The notes beneath the pieces were generated by a model, which was given only the letters and a program-made list of their open reading frames with translations, did not search any database and was not told where the DNA came from. Position numbers and translations under genes: made by a program. A stretch of 64,000 nucleotides of DNA from Neopestalotiopsis rosae (Eukaryota; Ascomycota; Sordariomycetes; Amphisphaeriales; Sporocadaceae): contig JALGAS010000002.1 in NCBI GenBank assembly GCA_023078685.1, positions 5,766,001 to 5,830,000 on the forward strand, read 5' to 3'. This document shows, in pieces, positions 44,549 through 56,300 of this stretch. Every line of letters starts with the position of its first letter. Within the stretch, counting starts at the first letter, position 1.

Positions 44549-45338
44549 GGAATAGATGCACCTGTTTGGGTGCATTTCGACAAGCTAGTCATGCCAATAT
44601 TTGTTGGGGGAGTATTTGTCTCTGCTTCTGGGTTATTGTTTAGTTGTCTTGTACTTTCCGAGTGCCTTTATCGGAAGAAACTACATCCCTCTAGCGTTAA
44701 GCATTATGTGCAAATAATACGGAAAGATCCTCGCGCTGGTATCATGAGTTTGACGCACCGACTTTGAAGTAATAACCGAGATCCCACAGAGCGTAGCACT
44801 CATCACTGTTACCATTGAAACTGATCAAGTATACCTGGTTTATAGGTACCTTGTTGCAATATCCCCACTAAGAGTGCAAAAGTGGGAGCCCACACCTAGC
44901 TCAGATTAGTGCAGGTGTAGAGATATATGCGATGCACCATACCTACCTGCTACCTAGCAGCCGCCCACTAAGCAACTGCCAACCACCCCACCCATGAATT
45001 CTCGCCAGTAGGTCTGGCCAGGACCCCAAACCCCAACCCAATTTAGCAACATGCAAGGTCTTGGTTGGCTGAGATGGCGCCGTGACCATTGTGACATCGT
45101 GCTTGCCGTACTATGTACAAGAGATGTTGGATTGATGTCGCAGGGCATATGAAGCTAACCAGCAATATTAACCTCCCATCTCTCTACTCTGCCTTGGTCT
45201 TACCTTGCTTGCTCTCTGCTATATCCCTCTCTTACAGCCGTTTCTCCCTTCTCCAGGCTACCCATCGACGCCCGTCTTTAGCGAGCGAACCAATGCAAGG
45301 AGGCAGACAAACAAGTAGCCCCTTGTCAATCCTCCAGG
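44549..45338. other. Intergenic region between the SDR and rhodopsin-domain genes
   Basis: It contains a 42-bp copy of the 3' end of the regulator gene (see 44789-44830). No other coding sequence is supported. The last 150 bases are pyrimidine-rich and fit a leader. Confidence 0.4.
44789..44830 (-). repeat. Copy of the 3' end of the Zn2Cys6 regulator gene
   Basis: These 42 bases match 46769-46810 at 36 positions, with the last 20 bases (accattgaaactgatcaagt) identical. In the regulator the block encodes the final residues LDQFQW and the stop TGA. Here the minus strand also reads LDQFQW followed by TAA. It is in the same orientation, 1,980 bp away. Confidence 0.75.
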
Positions 45339-46770
45339 ATGTCGTCGCCGGCTGACAAAGGCCCCACCATCATCAGTATTACGATGCTGTTTGAACTTTT
45401 TGCATTGATTGCATTGGTACTTCGAATATGGTCTCAGAAAATTGTAAAACGCTGCTTACTGGTCCATGATGCACTGATGGTACTTGGATTTGTATGCTCT
45501 TGTTACCGAACCACGATGCAGCGGTCACTAACGTGCTCAACAAGACTTTTGCAACAGCCCTTGCGATCTGTTACATCATAAGCGTTGTTGATGGCGGGCT
45601 TGGAAAGCACACCCTTGCGCTGGCCACTGAGCCATGGAGGCTGATCCTCTTCGGAAAAGTGTGACAACATTTGACACATCTCGTTTTGATCAGAAGGCGC
45701 TGACTATTTCCAAGCTTCTCATTGTAGTCCAGGTCCTATGGGCCTTGAGCATGACCTGCATTCGAATATCAATACTCAGTCTATATATCCACCTCCTGTC
45801 CGTTCGTAGCAAGGCATTCCGGTACGCTTGTTACGCCGTCATGGTCATTTGCGTTCTATGGGTCATTGGCGACCTGTTGACCGTCTTTCTCCTATGCCAA
45901 CCAATATCTTACAACTGGGACAAGACGACCCTGGGCGGACACTGTGGTAACATCACGTCCGCGTACCTAGCAGCGAATGGGAGCAACTTTGGTATCGACT
46001 CGACCATAGCCCTATTACCAATCCCTAACTTGTGGAAATTGCCATTGTCGGCAAGGAAGAAGCTTACCATAATTGCAATGTTTTCGCTCGGAGCCCTGTA
46101 AGTACAAGTCCCCATTCCTGGTCGCCCGCAGGAAGCACAAGGATGACTTATTTTGACTCTTTTTGTCCCAATCTCCAGTATCTGTGTCATTTCTTTCGCT
46201 CGTATTATTCTATATCAACAGGCCCTGCAATATGACCAGACGGACTTTACCTACTCCGGCACAACCCTGTACATATTCACCGTCATGGAGCCACTGGTGT
46301 TATGCTCGATAGCGTGCCTGCCGCTCGTGGGACCAGCGGCAGAAAAGATTTCGACAGCATGCAAAGGTTCATGGGCAAAGCTCCGCGGCACGAAGCAAAC
46401 TTCTGCAAAGTCGGTCGATCCCGAATCCAACCTTGGACATGATGACACGGAAGGATTATACCATGAGAATGGCGGCTCAAACAGGCCTTGGGCGATAGTG
46501 AGCAATGGAAGTAAGTGCCATGCATAATCCTGCTGATTATGATCGTCAAAGCTACCACATGGCACATCGTTCATGATGTCTCAAGGATACATGGCGAGCA
46601 GTAATCTTGATATGGTCTGGGTGAAAGATGTAACCGAACATGATGTAATTGTTCATGTGAATGATCCCTCTTTCAAAATAATATATGGTAAGAAACATTC
46701 GAGAAGAATTCAGTACCGATATCGTGAGCTTGGCCAATTGACGGAGAGGCAGATTTCGAGGCCCAAGTGA
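45339..46770 (+). CDS. Fungal rhodopsin-domain (PF20684-type) integral membrane protein
   Basis: Modelled exons are 45339-45491, 45545-45658, 45715-46097, 46179-46510 and 46586-46770, giving 388 residues. If the last intron is not used, exon 4 ends at 46527 and the protein has 332 residues. About seven membrane helices are visible, with family features such as the HDALMVLGF start of helix 2, VVDGGLGKHTLALA in the outer loop, LLIVVQVLWALSMTCIRISILSLY, CQPISYNWDKTTLGGHCGN, IDSTIALLPIPNLWKL and RIILYQQALQYDQTDFTYSG. Proteins of this family are common in filamentous fungi, some carry CFEM domains and act in sensing; this one has none. Ligand and partner are unknown. Intron 2 was placed at 45659-45714 because it has a proper branch point; an acceptor 21 nt earlier would make an intron of only 35 bp. 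The gene is convergent with the regulator at 46789, 18 bp away. Confidence 0.8.
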
Positions 46771-46810
46771 GCATATCGCTCATCATCGTCACCATTGAAA
46801 CTGATCAAGT
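46769..46810 (-). repeat. 3' end of the regulator gene, source copy of the 42-bp repeat
   Basis: It overlaps the last codons and stop of the Zn2Cys6 regulator; the partner copy is at 44789-44830. Five of the six mismatches between copies are transitions. Confidence 0.75.
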
Positions 46811-49288
46811 TGCAAATGAGAGAAAAAGTCGTTCATACATAGCTGCTCAAATGGCTCCTGACTGGGTGTGAACAAATTTGTCGCTAAACTTGTGCCATCC
46901 GAGCATGTCTGTTGTCCTGTGGAGTTTTCCTCCAGGGGATGAACAAAGTGGGTAGACAATCGGATCCGGGCATCTCGCGGCTCGCCGGCTCCACTAGCAG
47001 CAATGCCACGCTTGGAGTTGACTTGGTTGCTTTGGGATACTTCAAAAGAGTCTGGGTCTAGTAAAGCCCACAGCTCCGGTAGAGGCAAGGTGACATGTCT
47101 GTTCTGATCCTGGCCGTCTGGAACTTCTGCATCGGCAATAGCCTGTAGCGAGTCGATGATCTCAACCTGGTGATATTAGTTAGGTATGTGCTTGATAAAT
47201 GTCTCGTTGGATGCGAACAACTTTCGCGCTCAACTACTTCAAGACAGACGTGTGCGAGCTCGGCCAAAAGTTCTCCCAGTAACTTACTTTTCGCGCAATG
47301 TGAGGCCACAAGAGCGCAAGCCTTCTCAACAATCTCCCGCACTGCATGAATCCTTTCGACGCACGCGCAGAGACAGTAGCATCCGCAGCGAATTGAAACA
47401 GCCATGCAATAGTGGCCGTCGCCGCGACGACGTGCCCAATCAGCGGATCGTGGAGGTCGAACAAGAGATCCTCACACGTCTCAATGAGGCGAAAGACCCA
47501 GCCCGAATGGAAGAGGGCATTGTCCACCGTCTGCTGGAGGAAGTGGCGGGACTGCGGGAGGCGCGCTCGGCGCGTGGCCGAGAGGTGGACAAACGGGTGG
47601 TTGATGAGGGCCGGGGCGGCGTGGAAGATGAGCTGCATGACGATCCAGGGGTGCCAGTACTCCTGCTGTTCGCGGATCTCGGCCGGCGGCCGCTTGTGGA
47701 AGTGCACGGCGCGGAGCAAGTGCAGGTCCGACATTCTCGACTCGGTCTCGTAGACCTTCATGCTGAGCTTGGTAAACGTCGAGTTGGGCAGCCACGGCTG
47801 CTCGAGCTCAACGGCGCCGATTCGGAGTTTGTGGAGGTAAAGCGATATGTCGGACCAGACCGACAGGCTATTGATGTAGTAGGCATTGATGCCGAGGTCG
47901 TCGGGCTTGAAGTCGTCGGTGGCCGAGGCGTCAAGGTGAGCAATCTCCTCCACATTGCGTGAGAGAGCAGGCGGTCGGGGAGCACTCCGTGGATACTGGA
48001 AAGGTTGACTCGAGGAAATGCCATGTGTCAATTGGGGAAAGAATAGTCGTTCCAGGATGAAGATGCTCCAGTGACATCTGGATATGAGATCTCTATCGTC
48101 GTGTAGCTCCCCTTGCATGGCCATCTGAAGTGTCTCTAGCCTTGAAGCTGTTCCTATTGCTATCCATGCTCGACGAGGGTCACGGGCTGTATGACGAGTT
48201 AGCATCACATCCTCATCGGTCTGCAATGCAAGCGGTGATATTTACCTAGGATGTGCTTCATGGCCAGCAAACAAAGACTTTGCTGCACATCTAGTTTTGG
48301 GACTCCTTCAAAGGCCAGTGCTGGAATTACCTTCTCAGCAGATTGAGTGTAAAATCTTATAGCTTCGAGCTTGTTATCAAGATAATAGTCATGATTGCCA
48401 AAGTGCACGGTCAGGGCCAGGAAGCTCCAAAGCAAGTATGAAGGGGCAGAATGAAGCAATGTTTGCAATTTATTGAAGTCAAACAAAGGCAGCGGCTGAA
48501 GATGGATCGTCTCTCTGTATACTTGCACGAGGTGATTTAACACATTCTCGGGAGGTATTGGTCTACCAAGGCAAAATTATCACGTCAGGCGGAATCAACA
48601 ACGTGAGGAACTTTGCGACTTACTGTGCTTCGGAAAACCTAGAGGGACCACTGGGTGAGACGCCGGTAATGCTGCGAGGTGAAGGGATCGCTGAACGTTC
48701 TGTGTGCGGGTTGCTTTCTCCAATAGTGCCGATGATTCGCTGCTCACTTGGAGTTTTTGGGAGCGACCTATGCTGTCGGTACTTAGAGAACACTTTCCAA
48801 GGGTCGTGATTAGGAGGGTGAATGACGCACTGTAATATGCTTTGAAGTTCGCTAACTTGAGCCTCGAGCCTCTGAAACCTGTCCCTGTCCCTGTCCGAAG
48901 TTCTATGAATGGCTGTCAGAACTTTGAATCGTGGTTGTATCTACATTCCTGATTAGGGAACATCTTACTGTTTAACGACATGACTAGCTACAACAGCTGG
49001 ACCACGCCCTCCTCTCGGCAAGTATATGCACTCTTGCTTGGCCCGCTCACAGAATGAGCAAGCCGGCTTTTGTCCCGGACATTTGCTTTTCTTTTGTCTG
49101 TCGAGGAATACATGGTCAGTATGGAACGACGCAGATCTGCTTTGTTTGACTGGGGCAAGTCCGGTAAATTAGCCGGATTAGGTAATGCAAGTGCAAAGTA
49201 TTCCGGGCTATAGAGGTTGAGGAAGAACCCACCGACAGCGCTCACATGCGTGACGATTCCTTGGTTCCAGCGACCGAGCATTGACCAT
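46789..49288 (-). CDS. Zn2Cys6 transcription factor
   Basis: Six exons (49233-49288, 48969-49097, 48624-48902, 48246-48562, 47288-48186, 46789-47166) encode 685 residues; introns are 135, 66, 61, 59 and 121 bp. The binuclear zinc cluster is split by the first intron and restored by splicing: ACERCR joined to QKKSKCPGQKPACSFCERAK and ECIYLP, giving C-x2-C-x6-C-x6-C-x2-C-x6-C. After it comes a linker and a coiled-coil segment (DRFQRLEAQVSELQSIL), then the fungal regulatory domain with LLAMKHILARDPRRAWIAIG and CHWSIFILERLFF. The first ATG after an in-frame stop is at 49288. It is the intact regulator nearest to the oxidoreductase genes on both sides and a natural candidate for their control; that is inference. 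Its last residues are duplicated at 44789-44830. Confidence 0.88.
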
Positions 49289-49906
49289 GACGTCTGTTCT
49301 TCCGGTAGATGAATGAGCATATGCTGGGATTGAGCAAGCGGAAATGGTGCATCAGAAATTCCCGTAAACTCTGCAAAGTTCCGAGATTTGGCCAAATACC
49401 GGAATTGGTGGACACAGACCTAGTCAAACACCGAACACGTGACCGGAACTCTGCAGACCATTTCCATGCCTAGCGCGGGAGCAAGAACATTTGGCGCCAA
49501 CTCTGTTAGTATGGTGCTGCCTGTGCATAGACCTTTGCTATAGCATCATCATACCAGACACTTCACATACAATTTGATAGACGGTGTTTGGCATAATTAG
49601 GATGCAGCACTTTTTTCATGAACCCATCACACGATTTCTTGCTTTTTTTTTATTCTACCAGTAAACAACCATAAACAAAGTTTCCCCCATCCAATAGGCG
49701 ATTGACACAGTGTAGGTGGCCCGTGTTTATTTGAACCCAACTTTAACAGCGAGACTGATGCCAGGCTTATTTGTTCTTTTTCAGTCTGCTCTATATGAGC
49801 TCTTTGATTTATCATCCATCTCACTCTACTACATCTCGGTAAAATGACACACTTGAAGTTGACTGGACGCATCTATCTATTGTCAAAAAGTGTGCACAAA
49901 ATCAGC
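49289..49906. other. Intergenic region between the regulator and the FAD oxidase
   Basis: It holds the promoter of the regulator and the 3' flank of the oxidase. A short T-run lies at 49641-49651. No gene is supported. Confidence 0.4.
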
Positions 49907-51332
49907 TCATAGCTTGGCAGATTCATGGCGGGTTAGCTCCCTCCGTAGTGGCCCTCCACGACTCCCGTCGCCCAGGAACGCATCAGTCTTGCCCTCGAAT
50001 TCCTTGCGGAAGCGCCATTTGGCCGACAGTCGGTCTGGCAATGTCTTTTGTATGGCTTGCCCCATGTATTTTGGAAGCACTGGCATGAATTTGAAAGCGC
50101 TACAGAATGAAATATTAGTAACAATCATCTGAATGAAATACGGGGAAAACACTTACTGTCCACTACAGCCGCCTCCTACAAACAAATTCTTGTAGTCGGG
50201 GTGATAGTCCATGATGAAATCACCTGTAGGAGTGTCTGTGTACCAGCAAAGCGCCAGCCTGTCAAATGGTCGATCACCCAGCTCGGGCACAATCTCCCGC
50301 AGACCTTGTCGAAGTCGCGCTTCTGCTTCTCCGGGAACAAAGTTGGCGCGCTGAGTGCGCGGAGGCAGAGGCGGCATGGAGAGATCCTTCTTCTTCGTGC
50401 TGTGCAGATCCCCGTTCTCGGGACTGCGGGTATAGCCCCATCCGTGCACCGCCACTTTGAGCATCTTGGTGTCCTCGTGGGGCGGAAAGTTGAAGAAGCC
50501 CGTCGCGCAATTGACGTAGATGGGCAGGGCCTTGAAATTTTCCATCTCGTCGTCCGTGAGTCGAATGTAGCCCAAGGCCTGGGCCGTGGCCAGCGCGGAT
50601 CCGTACATTGGCACCAAGCTCGAGACCCATGCACCGACGGTGAGGACGAACAAGTCACCCTCCACGGTAGAGCCAGCTAGGGTTCGGACAGCGGTAATCT
50701 TGTTGGTAGAGTCGGTTTTGAGGCCGACGACGGTGCCAGCACGGCCACTAATGAAGGAGACTCCCGCTTGAATGCACTCGTCACGGAGTAGAGTCGTGCC
50801 CTTGGTCGCGTCTGCCCAGCCAGCCTGCTTGTTGGTATAACCGACAAAACCAGGACTTGCCAAGTCTCCCGTCAAGGTGGGGTACATCTTGCGTGCTTCA
50901 GTGCCATCACGTAGCGTTTGGATGGGCAGATTGCGCTTGCGCAATGCCGCAGTCGTCTTCTCAACCCAACTTCGACCGTATTGGCTTTGATTGCAGGCTA
51001 GGATATATGGTGTGGGATAGAAAACTCCTTTATACTTCGGCTCATCCCGCCATTTCAGATATGCTTCATGGGCAATGTCCAAGTAGTCCTCGTCGGCGTA
51101 ATCAAATCGGACGATGCGCGAGATGTCATTACTTGAAGCATCGGGAGCCTTGAAAAAGAAAAGGTCAAATCTCAATAGAATATCAGGAAGAATAGGATTA
51201 TGATTTACTTACCGGTGGCATGTGTCTATCTAGCACGAGGATATTGCTATATCCATCTGATGCGAGCTGGTGCGCTGCACTCAGGCCAAATATGCCAGCG
51301 CCAACAATGACAACTCTGCTCTTTTTATCCAT
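49907..51332 (-). CDS. FAD-dependent amine/amino-acid oxidase (sarcosine/pipecolate oxidase family)
   Basis: Three exons (51213-51332, 50157-51148, 49907-50099) with introns of 64 and 57 bp encode 434 residues. The first exon carries the FAD-binding start VVIVGAGIFGLSAAHQLASDG and the acidic end of strand 2 (VLDRHMPP). Next come RIVRFDYADEDYLD, the substrate-domain residues, CWYTDTPTGDFIMDYHP with the Cys that usually holds the flavin covalently, and FVGGGCSGHAFKFMPVLPKYM. This is the layout of monomeric sarcosine oxidase, L-pipecolate/saccharopine oxidase and fructosyl amino-acid oxidase, which oxidise secondary amines with O2 to imines and H2O2. The exact substrate cannot be read. The C-terminus ends ESAKL, a near match to the peroxisomal PTS1 tripeptide (S-K-L variants; here A-K-L), so peroxisomal targeting is likely. 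Confidence 0.87.
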
Positions 51333-51574
51333 TGCACGTTACCAGGTTTTGAATTCAATCGGCTTGTAGAAATGTAAGCAAGTCTCATTGACCTGCAAGA
51401 GCTCTATGTGATTTCTCGAAAGCTTGGAATTATAGTCAAAATTGTTTGCGCTATTTGGTGGAGGACGTAAGTCCACGTGACCGGAACTTTTCTCTTACCA
51501 AATTCCGCTGGTCTTTTATGGAAACTTTACCCTATCACAACCGCCCGCTGCCAATACCCAAAGTCCCACATACA

Positions 51575-52730
51575 TCAAAAAGACTCTTGAGCCATTCCTA
51601 GTGAATGTTGAGTAATGTCGCGCATTCTCCTCTTGCGGTATGCTAATGTCGCCACTACGTTGCCGGCGAACAGAGCCAAAAGCACCAAGAATACCACCAC
51701 GGTCATAATGACAAGTCCGAGCATGGAAAAGACTGTAAACCCCCAACTGACCGCCTGAAAGGTCTCATTTTCTGCGTATGATGTTGAAAGTCCAGTTTGC
51801 ATTGCGCCCAAGATAAAGGCGACATACACCACTATCGAAGCGATCAGGGCGAAGTTGGCTTCAATCATGGAGGCGTACTGGTTCCAGGCCTGAGAGTACC
51901 CCCGCAATGAGAAATGCAATACACGATGTATCTTGTTCAGTCGATTCATTCGTAGCTCTCCGTATATAAATCGACGGTCAACTTTGCCATAGATATAATC
52001 AGTTCCCAGCTCTCGCACAAAGTCTTTCCAGCCGGACCAAGGAATTTCCGATGGAATAAGGTTTCTCTCCTTGGCAATCCGAAAGTCACTTTCGTAGTTA
52101 ATGAGCGCCGCATAGGAGAAGAGAAAGCCAGTAGCGGCTCTCCAGAGCGGTCGCTGGCGGCATCCCCCTGCTTGACCCTGTCCCGACTGCTGAGTGATGC
52201 CTTTGCAGCCACACTGTTCTCTGCAGCAAAGGTGGTCGGTCCAAAACTGTGGCTCGAGCAGATATTGAGGGAGAGGCTTGAGAAAGATCTTGTTGCCCAT
52301 CCACACCAGATGCAAGTCCATCTGCTCGGTGATCAATATGTCGCGCCCTATGAATAATTGATAATGCAGCGGTCTGGGCGGCATGGGCCGGCCTGCCAAC
52401 CATAAATGGTCAAACATGCGGTCGAGTCTCTTCAAGTCAAGCTCTTTCTCGATCCATTCCGAATCATCCAAGCTGGGAGTTATGATCTCATCTCGGATGC
52501 GAAGTGCGGCTGGCAGAAGGGCTTCCAGACTGCTGCGTTCTGTTTCAGGGGCATTTGTCTTCAGCAACCGCGTCTTGAAGGGGCAAGTCTTGCATGACGT
52601 TAACATCAACAACTTTCCGACAGCGTAATAGACTTGGTTCTGTACTTACCTGGCTCCATGATTCTTCCATTGCGTGGGATTCTTCCATTGTGTATGAAGA
52701 CATGCTTGTGATAGTAAATGGCAGCTTCAT
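51575..52730 (-). CDS. DUF6601-type integral membrane protein
   Basis: Two exons (52650-52730 and 51575-52573; 76-bp intron) encode 359 residues. The first exon gives MKLPFTITSMSSYTMEESHA, then the frame joins TRLLKTNAPETERSSLEALL. Conserved blocks are LWLAGRPMPPRPLHYQLFIG, ILITEQMDLHLVWMGNKIFL, LLEPQFWTDHLCC, ATGFLFSYAALINYESDFRI, DRRFIYGELRMNRLNKIHR and two or three C-terminal membrane helices (ANFALIASIVVYVAFILGAM; VFSMLGLVIMTVVVFLVLLA). These match a fungal family listed as DUF6601, which lacks an experimental function and is sometimes mislabelled as subtilisin-like. There is no catalytic triad. A Gly/Gln/Cys-rich insert (about residues 150-172) is not conserved and may hold an unrecognised short intron. 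Confidence 0.78.
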
Positions 52731-53315
52731 GCATGAAGAAGGCAGTGAATGCAGTGAAGCAGCTGAAATATTACCTGAGCCATGGGCATGCTCTGTGCTC
52801 AGTCAGCTGTTCATATGCAGGGCTCGTATAGTACTGCCTAGTCGCGAACCCTTGCCTTCAGATTAAGGAGAACCCATTTCGGGATGGTCTCGACCAACGT
52901 AAGCGAAACATGCATATTTTAGGGCAAATCGTGGAGTCGTTCTTCAGCCGCAACCACTGAAGCCCCACGGTGCTAAGCACCCCCTGTAAACCTTGTACAA
53001 CTCGGTGCTTACATCGCATGTTCCCCCCGTCAGCAAGCAGCATTTGGTGAAAATTCGGAAGAGTGACGACCATTACCAAAACAAATATCGCAATAGGCAA
53101 AACGTATCAGGCATCACTTGCTGCCAAGTGATTACTTCCTGTACTCTTCTTGACCGGATCATAGTAAGGCAGATTGCCAGAATCATTTTGGCAGTTTCAC
53201 ACGCAGACCTCAACCCCCCATCCCAGTAGCTAGTCTTCCTTCATTCGCTCATTTAACCTCTTCTCTTGTTCCTACTGTGTGCGTTGTCCCGAGGGTCTAC
53301 TTTCAACAGAACACC
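52731..53315. promoter_or_regulatory. Divergent region between the DUF6601 and NLR-like genes
   Basis: The flanking genes point away from each other. No gene is supported in these 585 bp, which should hold both promoters. Confidence 0.45.
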
Positions 53316-56300
53316 ATGTCTCTAAGACGTACTGGCACTCGAAAGGCGCCGGGCGGAGCGAGCAAAGGACCCAAAGGCTATGACATCGTTCAGCAGGGTC
53401 TCCAGGTGGTTTACCCTGATGAAAATGATAGCAAAAAGTCGGACATTGAGTATGACCGCCACCATAGTTGGAAGGATTTTGGACTAATATCTCGCAGTGT
53501 CGTCTTTGTACCTGGATTGGGAGCGCACCCTTCTGACAGTTGGAGTTCGACCAGAACCAAGTGGAATTGGATGAAAAGCGAAGATGGGATTCGCGCCACC
53601 TTCCCAAAAGCAAGAATTCTTTTATACATGTACGAGTCGGCATGGCAGGGCCAGCTCAAAGTAAATCAGTTTATGGACAACATCTCCAAGACGCTCCTGG
53701 TTGCTTTGAGAGCCAAACGAGAGAAGTGCAAACAAAGGCCAATCGTCTTCATCGGCCATAGTATGGGAGGCTTGGTGATTGCCAAAGCCATCACCATTCT
53801 GAATGCGCAGCCAGAGCTCTGTCCGGTTATGTTCGAGGCCATCTCCGCTGCTGTTTTCTTCGGTACTCCTTTCGCAGGAGCCCCAGCTGCTGCTTGGGCG
53901 TCCAGTAAGTTCTTTTCCATGCTTGAGGTTGACAAATCCAAGCATTTTTTCGTACCCAGCGTCGCAATCCCGGCTTTTTGTTAGCCTTGGCAATGTGTCG
54001 TACTGCGTTAGGAATGTGTCGTACTCTCAATATAGACAATTCGAGTAATTGCTGACCGGAAGCGTTTTAGTGTATGCCTATTGGGCAGAAAAGACCAACA
54101 AGGCCACCACGTCAGAGGTATTGGACATGTTGAAACCAGGAGATGGCGCACTGAGAGAATTGAAAGACGAGTTTCGACGGGTTGCCGCCAAGACAAGGTA
54201 CAAGATTGAGCTCTTGTGTTTTTGGGAAGAGCAGCATACCGATTTTGCTAAGATGGCACATCTTCCCGGTCTATTCGGCCTCACCAGGCGCATGATACCC
54301 AAGGATGTTTCCGAATTCGTCAGTCAGGCCTCTGCAACGTTTGAGGGAGACGTGGACAAGTACGGTTTGGCCAGCAACCACAGGGACCTCGTGAAATTTG
54401 ACAGTGCCAAAGACTCACGGTGGAATATTGTGGAGAATCTTTTGAAAAAGACAATCCACGGGGCCTACTCAACAGCAAGGAATCGCCTGGGTGCCGCCCG
54501 TGATATAGATTGGACCACTTTCATGAGCGTGATGGATGCACTGGACAGTGCACGACTACAGCCTGCGCGTGTTCGAAAAGGGCTCATCAAAAGTGTTGGG
54601 AAATCTTCACTGATCTCTAATGAGCCTGAATATACCCAATGGCTCGCTAATATCGAGATGGAGACTGATGCAACTGAAGCAGTCAAAGTGGACGGGCTTT
54701 GGGTCCGGGGTCCGGAGGGTAGAGGCAAGACAGGGGCCATGCTTGCTGCACTAGATGACGTGGAGAGTCTCCTCGATAAGCAAGAGAACGAAGCGCCGGT
54801 GCTTTTCGCCTACTTTTTGTGTGATGCAGGAACCGACTACTGCACTGCCGAGGATTGCATCAAATCCATCATCTGGCAGCTCATTGAAAAGGAGAAGGCC
54901 TTGGCCACACACGCGAAAGACTTTGTGAAGGAGAAGGGCAAGAATGGAGTTCCCAAGTCACGTGCGACGCCAACCGTAGAGAATTTGTGGAAGGCACTCC
55001 AGGGCATGCTGGCCGATGAGTTTGCGGGTAGTGGCGTCTACATTGTTCTGAGCAACTTACACCTGCTTCCAGAGGACTCCGACTCCACACTCAAGTTTCT
55101 GAAGTTGCTGAGTGTTGAGCTTGAAGGCGGCCAAATGGTAGAACCCAACCGAGTCATGGCAAAATGGCTTATTACAGGTCGCCCGACATATGCGATCCAG
55201 AACGCACTGGGTCTCGACCGTCTCCGCGTCATCGATCTAGAGGACCAAAAGTTTGGGAACCAATATGCGAAAACCCTACGAACCCATGCTAGAAGTAAAG
55301 TGGACCAGCTGCAGGTTGATAAAAAATACAATCAGGCTCTTGCTTGGTTTGCTCGTAGTCTGATTGGAGAGCGGGCGCAAAATACCTCCTGGATAGACAT
55401 CACCTGTCTCCAGCTCGAAGAGTTGCCAGAAGCTGAGAGCGACGTTCGGGTGCGGAGAATGCTCGAGGACACGCCAAAAGAGCTGAATGCCCTGCTGAAG
55501 AATGCGTGGCTCCAAATTTTCAGATCGTCCGGAGAAGAGGGGGAGAATGTCAGGGAGATGCTTCGAGCTCTGGTACTAACTGTTGAGGAGCCGACTGCAG
55601 CTGAATTGGCAGTCCTGTGTGGGCAAAAAGGATCGGAACACCATGAGCAGGGAATCAAGGAATTGATTGACAAGTGCAAGCCACTCATATCGATTAAACG
55701 CAAGGTGGGATTTATGAACAGCACAGTGAAGCAACACCTCATCGAAAACTGCGAGGCTTTACTCGGGCTATCAGCTCAGGAAACATCGAGACAACACGGC
55801 CTTCTTTCCTTGAGATCGCTAGCATACTTGAAAGACAAGTTCAATTTCCCAGAAACGGAGCTACCTTCATCAGAGGATCCCAACGAGGATGATGAGGGAT
55901 CCGAGGCTGATACTGCTACTAATGTAGACAGCGAAAATGGCGACGATTCAGACGCTGAGTCAACATCGGAGACGGGAAGCGACAACGATAGCGACGAGGA
56001 TGGATATGATAATGAATGGGATGACGACAAATCAGAGCCTGATCTGGATCCAGAAGCTCAAATCCTTGAAGACCTTGCAGTATTACCGTACATGGTCAAG
56101 AATTGGCTTGAACATGGCAGTAAGGCAACGCTTGGATTCGCTGACGACCTGAGTCTTGATGAAGCATTCTGGGAAGCTGGCTCTTTGTTGAGGCGACGTT
56201 GGATGGTAGAATATAACCGGCATACGAATGAGTTTGACTATATCGACATCAGGGGAATGAATGCATTGCATGTGGTTTCGAGCCTTGGATTTCGACAACT

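Noticed and set aside
47186..47962. 258-residue plus-strand frame opposite the Zn2Cys6 regulator
   Set aside because: It is a mirror of the regulator's GC-rich coding exon, with no domain and an implausible Arg/Glu composition.
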